25,191 nt of DNA from UBA4207 sp964352405 (GTDB taxonomy: Bacteria > Bdellovibrionota > Bacteriovoracia > Bacteriovoracales > Bacteriovoracaceae): contig CAYGRY010000039.1 of NCBI GenBank assembly GCA_964352405.1, positions 1 through 25,191 of the forward strand. Direction: 5' to 3'. A program made the translations under genes and the position numbers. The notes under the pieces were generated by a model. It saw nothing but the letters and a program-made list of their open reading frames with translations. It did not search any database and was not told the DNA's origin. Numbering within the stretch: position 1 is the first letter of the stretch; each line of letters opens with the position of its first letter. Shown piece after piece: positions 13,680-20,244 of this stretch.

Positions 13680-14681
13680 TTGTTTGATATTATTATTGAA
13701 TTAGAAAAAATTCGAGACCCATTTTCGGGTCTCGGTCAATTTTGTTCCTTCCTTTCACAAGCTATCTCAAAAAAAAATTTAAATCTGAATATTGCAGCTA
13801 TTGTTCCTAAGGGCTTATCGCTCAAAGGAATTCAGTCTATTCCTGAAAAAAGAACTCTTTTTAAGTTTTCAATGCTTTTGCCAGAAGCGAAGTTGTGGCA
13901 CCTAACACATCAAGACCCAAGATATATCCCTTCAAGATCAAAACCTTATATTTTAACCGTTCACGACCTAAATGATCTTATTGAAAAACCGAATGAGAAA
14001 GACGTCATAAAAATTAAACTCGAAAATCTATTTAAACAAGCAAGGCATATCGTTTGTATTTCAGAGTATACAAAAAAAGAGGTGTTAACCAACTTTCCAT
14101 TTATAACTAATATTTCAGTTATAAAGAATGGGGTCCCAACTTTAAGCCTTGCTGAAGAACCACGCCTTATACCATCTAAGCCTTTCTTTTTTAGTGTAGG
14201 GACAGTTATAAAAAAGAAGAACTTTCAATCTATTGTAAATTTGGCGAAAATTATGCCTGATGACGATTTTATTATTGCAGGAAGCACAGACAATTCGTTC
14301 GCAAAAAACCTCATTGATAATGCGCCAAAGAACGTTACGTTTACAGGGAAGATTTCTGATTCTGAAAAATCCTGGTACCACCAAAAATGCAAGGCTTTTA
14401 TATTCCCCTCTTTTTTAGAAGGCTTTGGTCTTCCAGTAGTAGAAGCGATGTCTGTAGGCAAACCGTTATTTTTATCAAAACTAACTTCATTGCCCGAAAT
14501 TGGTGGTGAGGATGCCTTCTATTTTGATAATTTTAATCCTGAATCGATGAATAAAGTAATTATTGATGGGCTTTCAACATTTTCAACAGATCAGAGCAAT
14601 CGTTTAATTGAGAGATCAAAGATTTTTTCATGGGATGAAGCAGCTATTCAATACTTAAAGCTTTATCAAAGCTTAGTTTAA
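13680..14681 (+). CDS. Glycosyltransferase family 4 (GT-B fold)
   Basis: 333 residues, transferring a sugar from a nucleotide-sugar donor with retention. The C-terminal donor domain shows GTVIKKKN (174-181) and the EX7E motif EGFGLPVVE (E247 and E255), followed by AMSVGKP. The N-terminal acceptor domain has the ISEYTKKE hinge (127-134) that is common in the family. It is short for GT4 (usually 350-400). The start is a TTG at 13680: an in-frame TAA at 13659-13661 excludes longer forms and no ATG is available. GAG at 13671-13673 serves as a weak ribosome-binding site overlapping the preceding stop. It probably builds cell-surface polysaccharide or modifies the exported proteins upstream; the acceptor is unknown. 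Its end overlaps the convergent GT2 gene by 9 bases. Confidence 0.85.
   Translation: MFDIIIELEKIRDPFSGLGQFCSFLSQAISKKNLNLNIAAIVPKGLSLKGIQSIPEKRTLFKFSMLLPEAKLWHLTHQDPRYIPSRSKPYILTVHDLNDLIEKPNEKDVIKIKLENLFKQARHIVCISEYTKKEVLTNFPFITNISVIKNGVPTLSLAEEPRLIPSKPFFFSVGTVIKKKNFQSIVNLAKIMPDDDFIIAGSTDNSFAKNLIDNAPKNVTFTGKISDSEKSWYHQKCKAFIFPSFLEGFGLPVVEAMSVGKPLFLSKLTSLPEIGGEDAFYFDNFNPESMNKVIIDGLSTFSTDQSNRLIERSKIFSWDEAAIQYLKLYQSLV
14658..14674. terminator. Weak hairpin at the convergent glycosyltransferase ends
   Basis: AAGCTTT (14658-14664) and AAAGCTT (14668-14674) pair around a 3-base loop, and on the plus strand a T-rich run follows at about 14686-14692. The stem has only two G-C pairs and lies inside coding sequence, so it is a weak candidate for a two-way terminator. 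Confidence 0.2.
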
Positions 14682-15494
14682 AAATTCTTTTTCAAAATTT
14701 TTATTTTCTTTAGCGGATTTAATCTTTGAATTGGCGTACATATGAGCTTTGACCAATGTTCGATAGCAAGCTTCATTAATTGAAATTAAAAAACCTACTC
14801 TCCCCTCTTTCCATGACTTTGCATAAATTTGAAAAAATGTGCCAATCAAAGTTGCAAAGACCGTAAAAGCAGAAGTTGTTTTGCCACGTGACAGCTTTTC
14901 ATTCGCTACTAGAGTGACAAAACGAGGCAGCTTTTTAATCCACGCATCCATTCCGTACTCAGGCCAGTGAAGGATTCTTAATTGTCTTGGAAAGTCTGCC
15001 ATATCGGGATCACCAAGTTTTGCCAAACGCCCATCTATAAGATGTTCATGATGGTTTCCTCCGGTATACCTAATATGCTTCGTTTGAAAAAGTCTTTCTT
15101 GATAGTCTGAACGTCCAAAGGCTTGTTCAATCGGCTGCCCTTGAAAATATTCAGTTCTAACAATTCGATAAAGTTTCTTAGCACTTGGAAGCTGAATGGT
15201 CTTCTCTATCTCTTTTGAAAGCTCTGGTGTCAGTGCCTCATCGGAGTCCATCATTAAACACCACTTGTGACTCGCCTTATCAATTGAAAAGTTTCTTTGT
15301 GCAATAAAGCCCGGCCAAGGATTTTCATATATTTTAACGTTGGAAAAAGTCGATGCAATTTTTAAAGTATCATCAGTACTTCCACCATCGACGAGGACAA
15401 CTTCATCAAAGTCACTTAAAGATTCAAGACATCTCTTAAGCGAAAAAGCTGCATTCTGGGCAATGATTAATACTGAAACTTGTAACTTGGACAT
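14673..15494 (-). CDS. Glycosyltransferase family 2, LPS-core type (WaaE/KdtX-like)
   Basis: 273 residues of GT-A fold. Motifs: VDGGSTDDT (35-43), which binds the nucleotide, QRN (66-68), and the metal-binding DSDE (83-86). The length and the WP-G-F-A-QRN pattern fit the subgroup that includes WaaE/KdtX, which adds glucose to lipopolysaccharide inner-core heptose. The true acceptor here is not known. The C-terminus is Lys-rich and amphipathic, suggesting membrane association on the cytoplasmic face. It stands alone on this strand, divergent from the LemA operon by 56 bases and convergent with the GT4 gene, so the two glycosyltransferases are neighbours but not co-transcribed. Confidence 0.82.
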   Translation of the reverse strand: MSKLQVSVLIIAQNAAFSLKRCLESLSDFDEVVLVDGGSTDDTLKIASTFSNVKIYENPWPGFIAQRNFSIDKASHKWCLMMDSDEALTPELSKEIEKTIQLPSAKKLYRIVRTEYFQGQPIEQAFGRSDYQERLFQTKHIRYTGGNHHEHLIDGRLAKLGDPDMADFPRQLRILHWPEYGMDAWIKKLPRFVTLVANEKLSRGKTTSAFTVFATLIGTFFQIYAKSWKEGRVGFLISINEACYRTLVKAHMYANSKIKSAKENKNFEKEFLN

Positions 15495-15550
15495 AGGGCT
15501 CTACTTTACCTTACAATATTTAACGAACCAAGATTAAATTCGGAGGCTTT

Positions 15551-16123
15551 ATGCGCAGCGCACTTCTACCACTTCTCATACTTTTAACTTCATGTGGAGT
15601 TCAATCCCTTCCAGAGTCTAAAAATGAAGTCGAAGCCTCATGGGCAGAAGTTCAAAACCAATTTAAGCGTAGGGCCGATCTTATTCCGAATCTGGTCGAA
15701 ACTGTTAGAGGTTATGCTAAACAAGAAAAAGAAACTCTTACTGCCGTTGTTGAAGCGCGAGCAAAAGCAACACAAACTAATATTCCCATTGAAAACCTCA
15801 ATCAAGAAACTCTAAATCAATTTTCAAAGGCTCAAGCAGGTCTGTCCGGCGCTTTGTCAAAGCTTATGGTTGTAGTTGAAAGGTATCCAGACCTAAAATC
15901 TAACGAGAATTTCAAGCAACTTCAATTTCAACTTGAAGGAACTGAAAATCGAATAACTGTTGCCCGTAACCGATACATTGAATCTATTAAGAATTTCAAC
16001 AACCAAGTTACAGTTCCTCCAAATTCATGGACGAACAGCTTGTTCTATAAATTTGATAAAATGCCACAATACCAAGTGGAAAATTTAGAATCTGTTAAAG
16101 ATGCTCCTAAAGTGGAATTTTAA
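15551..16123 (+). CDS. lemA: LemA-family lipoprotein
   Basis: 190 residues. A lipoprotein signal (MRSALLPLLILLTSC, lipidated C15) replaces the uncleaved N-terminal helix usual in LemA. The family marks are clear: QFKRRADLIPNLVETVRGYA (in 33-52) and QFQLEGTENRITVARNRYIE (around 124-143). The protein is an all-helical bundle expected in the periplasm. LemA function is poorly defined; the family is regularly encoded beside TPM-domain proteins, as here. A strong GGAGG site fixes the start. The stop and the next start share one base (TAATG), so the operon is translationally coupled. Confidence 0.93.
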   Translation: MRSALLPLLILLTSCGVQSLPESKNEVEASWAEVQNQFKRRADLIPNLVETVRGYAKQEKETLTAVVEARAKATQTNIPIENLNQETLNQFSKAQAGLSGALSKLMVVVERYPDLKSNENFKQLQFQLEGTENRITVARNRYIESIKNFNNQVTVPPNSWTNSLFYKFDKMPQYQVENLESVKDAPKVEF

Positions 16124-16836
16124 TGCGATTTCTTCTACTATTTTCACTTCTTAGTTTTACATTCTCAATTACAGCTAGAGAGATTCCTCCTTTAACTGGT
16201 CCTGTCATTGACGAAGTCGGTATTTTTTCAAATACACAAGAGAGACAACTTTCAAATGTGCTTAAATCTGTCTACACCAAAAATGGTATTCAAATACAAG
16301 TCTTTATTGCCAAAGACTTAGATGGCGATGCGATTGAAAACTTTTCTATTCGTGCCACTGACAAATGGAAACTTGGCTCGGCAAGTGCAGACAAGGGACT
16401 TCTCTTCATCATGGCGATGGCCGAAAAGAAAATTCGAATTGAAGTAGGTCAAGGCTTAGAAGGTGATATCACCGATGCTCAAGCAGGGATGCTTATTCAA
16501 TCCCTTACTCCCTATTTTAAGCGAGGAGATTTCGCTACAGGGATCCTTGTAGGAATCAATGGACTCTTAAGTCTAGCCAAGGTTGAAAGCCAAGCAACAA
16601 ATCTAGGAATGAAAAAATCCACCAAGAATAAACCAATTAGCGGATTTTTACTCTTTATCATTATTTTCTTCGTTATTATTGATCTGATTTTAGGCAGAAG
16701 TCGACGTCGTGGCGGAATTTTTCTCGGTTCTTCACGATCTAGTGGCTCCTTTGGAGGATTTTCTGGCGGCAGTGGCGGCGGTTGGTCTGGCGGAGGTGGT
16801 GGTTTTTCCGGCGGTGGTGCCAGTGGGGGTTGGTAA
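16123..16836 (+). CDS. TPM-domain (YgcG-type) membrane protein with Gly-rich tail
   Basis: 237 residues. A signal peptide (cleavage about SITA, 18) leads to a periplasmic TPM domain (about 22-150) with the family's PVIDEVGIFS (27-36) and a stretch including IEVGQGLEGDITDAQAG (106-122). A membrane helix (about 172-191), a basic stop (RSRRRGG) and a Gly/Ser-rich cytoplasmic tail (202-237, ending GGASGGW) follow. This layout is typical of YgcG-like proteins encoded beside LemA. TPM domains have been linked to photosystem repair and phosphatase activity in plants, but the bacterial role is unsettled. It is joined to both neighbours by TAATG overlaps. Confidence 0.92.
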   Translation: MRFLLLFSLLSFTFSITAREIPPLTGPVIDEVGIFSNTQERQLSNVLKSVYTKNGIQIQVFIAKDLDGDAIENFSIRATDKWKLGSASADKGLLFIMAMAEKKIRIEVGQGLEGDITDAQAGMLIQSLTPYFKRGDFATGILVGINGLLSLAKVESQATNLGMKKSTKNKPISGFLLFIIIFFVIIDLILGRSRRRGGIFLGSSRSSGSFGGFSGGSGGGWSGGGGGFSGGGASGGW

Positions 16837-17471
16837 TGAAAGCGATCTCAAAACAATTTAAAGAAGACATTAAAAGCCTTGTAGCAGAGTACGAAAGTAA
16901 AAGCTCTGCACAGATTGTCCCAGTATTATTAAATTCAAGCGACAGCTATCCCTCTGCTCATTTTCGATGGGCATTATTATTATCACTAACCTTTCCTTTT
17001 TTACTTTATATAAGCCCGTTATCATTTAATGATCCGATTGAGTTCTTAGTGGCACAAGCCTGCGGTATTATTCTTGGCTTTCTTATGGCGTTTCATCCTA
17101 AAGCGAAACGCTTCTTATTATCAAAAAAACATATGAATGAAGAAGTCTATCAAAGAGCTCTTCAAGCGTTTTGTGAACACAATCTGACTCAAACAGCTCA
17201 ACGAAATGGCGTTCTCATCTTTATTTCATTTTTTGAAAGAAGAATTCATATCATTGCGGATCGTGGAGCTTTAGAAAAAATCAGTAATAAGAAATGGGAA
17301 GAACTCATTAAAGATCAGCTAGTTTCTTTAAAAAAAGGACAATATGAAACTAGTTTAATGGAACTCATTCATGGCACTGGTCGCCTATTATCCGAGCATT
17401 TTGTACCACTAACGAGTAAATATGAAGATAACACTGAAACTGGTCTCGACGACGAGCTGCGTACAGATTAA
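16836..17471 (+). CDS. Second TPM-domain protein, cytoplasmic-facing with membrane hairpin
   Basis: 211 residues from the ATG at 16836. A longer frame exists upstream but only runs through the Gly-rich tail of the previous gene, and the TAATG junction marks the real start. The fold appears as a TPM domain split by two membrane helices (about 44-60 and 68-86): SSAQIVPVLLNSSDSY before, and NGVLIFISFFERRIHIIADRGA (split across 124-145) after. This is the known second TPM type that accompanies LemA and YgcG-like proteins. No signal peptide is seen, so the TPM halves face the cytoplasm, opposite to its partner. The two TPM proteins could form a pair across the inner membrane (inference). Confidence 0.82.
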   Translation: MKAISKQFKEDIKSLVAEYESKSSAQIVPVLLNSSDSYPSAHFRWALLLSLTFPFLLYISPLSFNDPIEFLVAQACGIILGFLMAFHPKAKRFLLSKKHMNEEVYQRALQAFCEHNLTQTAQRNGVLIFISFFERRIHIIADRGALEKISNKKWEELIKDQLVSLKKGQYETSLMELIHGTGRLLSEHFVPLTSKYEDNTETGLDDELRTD

Positions 17472-17480
17472 ACTAGTTAA

Positions 17481-18107
17481 ATGAGTAAAAGCCCAAAAGA
17501 TATTTTAGAGAACACTCTCTTTGTATGGTCTATCGTTCAAAACACTGTTCTCCAGTTAAAAACTGGCGATATAATTGGTCGATCAATCAGCCCTTTTACC
17601 GAAGATCAGTATCTCGACAAAGAACATTTAAAATTTGAACTTGAGCAAGGCCAATGGATTCTTCATTCACAAGAAACCACCAATGGAACTCAGTTTAATG
17701 ATCAAACTTTAGAGGCAGGACAGAAAATCCCTTTAACAACTTCAGACATCATTGTTGCTGGTGATCAAATACTTTTTATTCTGGGTCGTGAGCTTACTAA
17801 GCTTACATCGCGTGAAGAGTTTCTTGCGACAATTAAAATTAAATCTGCCGAATTAGCAGTACAAGCCAAAGCAGTCCAAGTTAGATCTGTAGCATTTTTT
17901 AAACTAGAATTTCCCAATTATATAAAACTAATGAAAAAAACTGAGCTTTTATATAAAGTTGAGATTGCAAAAGCTAAAAAGGTTAACGACCTACAGCCTT
18001 TTATTGCAAAAATTGAAGAATTAACGCAAAAAAAGAATAAAATTGCTTCTGCATGGGATGCGAAGATAAATGAATTTAATCAAATGATCGATGAAATCGA
18101 AGGATAA
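17481..18107 (+). CDS. FHA-domain protein with helical C-terminus
   Basis: 208 residues, no signal peptide. The first 105 residues form a forkhead-associated domain, which binds phosphothreonine: GR (33-34), a H in LDKEHLKF (H49) and NGT (68-70) are in order. The usual SRxH serine is Asp46, which may weaken phosphopeptide binding. The remaining half is Lys/Ala/Glu-rich and probably coiled coil (about 108-205). It begins nine bases after the TPM gene and eight bases before the membrane-protein gene, so it belongs to the same operon. It could link the LemA/TPM proteins to Ser/Thr-kinase signalling. No kinase or phosphatase gene is in the window. Confidence 0.78.
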   Translation: MSKSPKDILENTLFVWSIVQNTVLQLKTGDIIGRSISPFTEDQYLDKEHLKFELEQGQWILHSQETTNGTQFNDQTLEAGQKIPLTTSDIIVAGDQILFILGRELTKLTSREEFLATIKIKSAELAVQAKAVQVRSVAFFKLEFPNYIKLMKKTELLYKVEIAKAKKVNDLQPFIAKIEELTQKKNKIASAWDAKINEFNQMIDEIEG

Positions 18108-18115
18108 GAATAAAG

Positions 18116-18898
18116 ATGAAATTTAATTATAAACCAACTCGAGTTGAAAGCTTCTTTTATGCTATTCTTTTTCAATTTGTTCTATTTGGTCTTTATTTTG
18201 CCCATACAAATAATGAATATTTTGAATCTGTATTTGTTGTCGAAGACGGGTTAGTAGAATGGCTAACAGTCTGTTGGCTTATGGCTACTTCAATTCTCTG
18301 TATAAAAAGGTTTGTCACTCTCCAAGGCAAAAGACCTAAGTTTTTCCTGGCAATGCTTTTAGTCTTTGCTGCTCTATTTATATTTGGTGCAGGTGAGGAA
18401 ATATCTTGGGGGCAACGAATCTTTAATGTCCAGAGCTCTGAGTTTTTTCAAGCTCATAATGCTCAAGGGGAGACTAACCTTCATAATTTAGTCGTGAGTG
18501 GTAAAAAAGTTAATAAAATGATATTTGGCGTAGCTCTTGGAATCATCATTGGAATTTACACTTTATTGCTTCCTACTCTCGCTAGAAAATTCAAACCTAT
18601 CATGAAGCTTGTTCAGAAATTTGCTGTTCCAATTCCACGAGGCCGTCATGTTGTGGCTTACCTCTTGCTATTTATCTTGGTGCAAATAAACCCTTCTGCG
18701 AAAAGAGGAGAGTTGGTTGAATTTGGTGGAACACTCATTTTCTTCTTAATTTTTCTCAATCCATGGAATCGTAGAGCATTTTCTTTAGAGCAAAACCCAC
18801 ACCACCAACATCGTGGTCATAGAGGGAACTATAGAGGAAATAAGCCAAACAATCAGCGCAGATATAATAACAACCGTAAGCCTGCGACGAATAACTAA
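18116..18898 (+). CDS. Polytopic membrane protein with EISWGQR motif and Arg/Gly/Asn-rich tail
   Basis: 260 residues with about six membrane helices (roughly 12-30, 47-63, 76-92, 135-153, 178-191, 203-216). The sequences GAGEEISWGQR (91-101) and NAQGETNLHN (115-124) are hallmarks of a widespread uncharacterised membrane family I recall but cannot name. The acidic and His/Asn residues near the membrane face suggest a polar active or binding site (inference). Residues 226-260 form a low-complexity, basic, His/Arg/Gly/Asn-rich tail (RGHRGNYRGN and similar), which looks disordered and could bind nucleic acid or anionic surfaces. It ends the five-gene LemA operon and stops one base short of the convergent folA end. 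Confidence 0.72.
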   Translation: MKFNYKPTRVESFFYAILFQFVLFGLYFAHTNNEYFESVFVVEDGLVEWLTVCWLMATSILCIKRFVTLQGKRPKFFLAMLLVFAALFIFGAGEEISWGQRIFNVQSSEFFQAHNAQGETNLHNLVVSGKKVNKMIFGVALGIIIGIYTLLLPTLARKFKPIMKLVQKFAVPIPRGRHVVAYLLLFILVQINPSAKRGELVEFGGTLIFFLIFLNPWNRRAFSLEQNPHHQHRGHRGNYRGNKPNNQRRYNNNRKPATNN

Positions 18899-18899
18899 C

Positions 18900-19388
18900 T
18901 TATATTTTTAGATCATATATTTTTAAACACCAGCCGGGAGATTTCTCGGTTGGATCAAACCTTTCAGCACTTACTTCATGCCAGTGGTCCAGATTAATTT
19001 GGGGAAAAGTAGCATCTGCCTCCCCTTCAAAATCAACTTCACTTATATAAAGTCTTTGAGCATGAGGAAGAAAAAGATGATAGATCTCACCGCCTCCGGC
19101 GATAAAGACTTCATCCTCACCTCTTTGAGCACAGATTTCTAAAGCTTTTGAAACGGCAGAAACACAGTCAACGCCATCAATTTTTTTATGACCACGAGTA
19201 AGGACAATCGTCTTTCTTCCAGGAAGAGGTTTGCCGATGCTTTCAAAAGTCTTACGGCCAATGATTAGGTGATGACCAAGAGTTGTTTCCTTAAAATGCT
19301 TAAAATCTGCCGGGATATGCCAAGGAATTTGTCCTTGAAAACCAAGCTCACCATTTTTTCCGATAGCTGCAATGATGGAAACAATCAT
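18900..19388 (-). CDS. folA: Dihydrofolate reductase
   Basis: 162 residues, reducing dihydrofolate to tetrahydrofolate with NADPH, the step that regenerates the cofactor oxidised by thymidylate synthase. Features: MIVSIIAAIGKNGELG, PWHIPADFKHFKE with the catalytic acid D28, GRKTFESIG (44-52), the NADPH-binding VLTRG and FIAGGGEIY. The length is standard (E. coli 159). The loop after NGELG reads FQGQIPW in place of the usual GxLPW, a mild variation. Its ATG overlaps the thyA stop by four bases (ATGA), so the pair is coupled. It is convergent with the LemA operon, one base apart. Confidence 0.96.
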   Translation of the reverse strand: MIVSIIAAIGKNGELGFQGQIPWHIPADFKHFKETTLGHHLIIGRKTFESIGKPLPGRKTIVLTRGHKKIDGVDCVSAVSKALEICAQRGEDEVFIAGGGEIYHLFLPHAQRLYISEVDFEGEADATFPQINLDHWHEVSAERFDPTEKSPGWCLKIYDLKI

Positions 19389-20179
19389 ACGGCCACAGGA
19401 GCTTTAATATGCGGATGTGGGTCGTAGCCAACTAACTCAAAGTCTTCAAAGCTAAACTCAAAGAGATCTTTTATCTCTGGGTTGATCTTCATTTGCGGAA
19501 GAGGGCGAGGTTCGCGGGAGAGTTGCAGCTTAGCTTGCTCAAAGTGGTTTGAATATAGGTGGGCATCCCCCATCGTATGAACGAAGTCACCAAGTTCGAA
19601 ATCGCAAACTTGCGCAATCATCATCGTAAGTAAAGCGTATGATGCAATATTAAACGGCACACCTAAAAAGATATCTGCCGAGCGCTGATACAGCTGACAA
19701 GAGAGTTTATTATTAGCAACGTAAAACTGCATAAAAGAATGACACGGTGGAAGCGCCATTTTATCAACGTCAGCCGGATTCCAAGCCGTCACTATATGTC
19801 TTCTTGAGTCTGGATTATTTTTCAACCCTTCAACCAGTTGTTTAATCTGATCGACCTCTCGTCCATCTGGTGTTTTCCAGTGACGCCATTGATAGCCGTA
19901 GACTGGACCAAGATCACCTTTTTCATCGGCCCATTCATCCCAAATCGAAACGCGGTTATCTTTTAAGAATTGAATATTTGTTTCACCTTTTAAAAACCAT
20001 AAAAGCTCAACGATGATCGATCTAAGGTGACATTTTTTTGTTGTAACAAGTGGAAAGCCTTCGGCCAAATTATATCGGGCTTGATAACCGAATACAGAAC
20101 GGGTGCCAGTTCCTGTACGATCACTTTTATCTGAACCATTTTCTAGGACGTGCCTCATAAGATCTAAATATTGCTGCAT
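19385..20179 (-). CDS. thyA: Thymidylate synthase
   Basis: 264 residues, the same length as E. coli ThyA. It methylates dUMP to dTMP using methylenetetrahydrofolate. The catalytic cysteine is C146 in LPPCHS. Also visible are SDRTGTGT (19-26), RRHIVTAWNP, QLYQRSADIFLGVPFN (163-178) and the C-terminal APVAV that closes the site. A GGAG site lies just ahead of the ATG. It is followed by folA with a 4-base overlap; together they form the standard thymidylate cycle. This is an ordinary housekeeping pair with no sign of transfer. Confidence 0.97.
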   Translation of the reverse strand: MQQYLDLMRHVLENGSDKSDRTGTGTRSVFGYQARYNLAEGFPLVTTKKCHLRSIIVELLWFLKGETNIQFLKDNRVSIWDEWADEKGDLGPVYGYQWRHWKTPDGREVDQIKQLVEGLKNNPDSRRHIVTAWNPADVDKMALPPCHSFMQFYVANNKLSCQLYQRSADIFLGVPFNIASYALLTMMIAQVCDFELGDFVHTMGDAHLYSNHFEQAKLQLSREPRPLPQMKINPEIKDLFEFSFEDFELVGYDPHPHIKAPVAV

Positions 20180-20199
20180 GAATTCTCCGGCGTGTGTGT

Positions 20200-20207
20200 A
20201 TTATAAT
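20200..20207. promoter_or_regulatory. Symmetric -10 element between thyA and namZ
   Basis: ATTATAAT is its own reverse complement and offers TATAAT on both strands: minus at 20205-20200 for thyA, plus at 20202-20207 for namZ. Transcripts would start roughly 15 bases ahead of thyA and 30 bases ahead of namZ. Neither direction has a good -35 box at the normal distance. Confidence 0.4.
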
Positions 20208-20228
20208 TCTGGCAAATAGACTCTACCT

Positions 20229-20239
20229 TGTCTAAACTT
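20229..20239 (+). promoter_or_regulatory. Half-site TGTCTAAACTT ahead of namZ
   Basis: These 11 bases are identical to the left part of palindrome copy 2 (12400-12410) and end five bases before the namZ ATG. The right arm is absent (CTTGTA follows). It may be a weak operator or chance. Confidence 0.3.
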
Positions 20240-20244
20240 CTTGT

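Noticed and set aside
16782..16835. Longer start for the second TPM protein
   Set aside because: The extra residues (MVWRRWWFFRR and onward) are just the Gly-rich tail of the previous gene read in another frame; the TAATG junction at 16834-16838 is the natural start.
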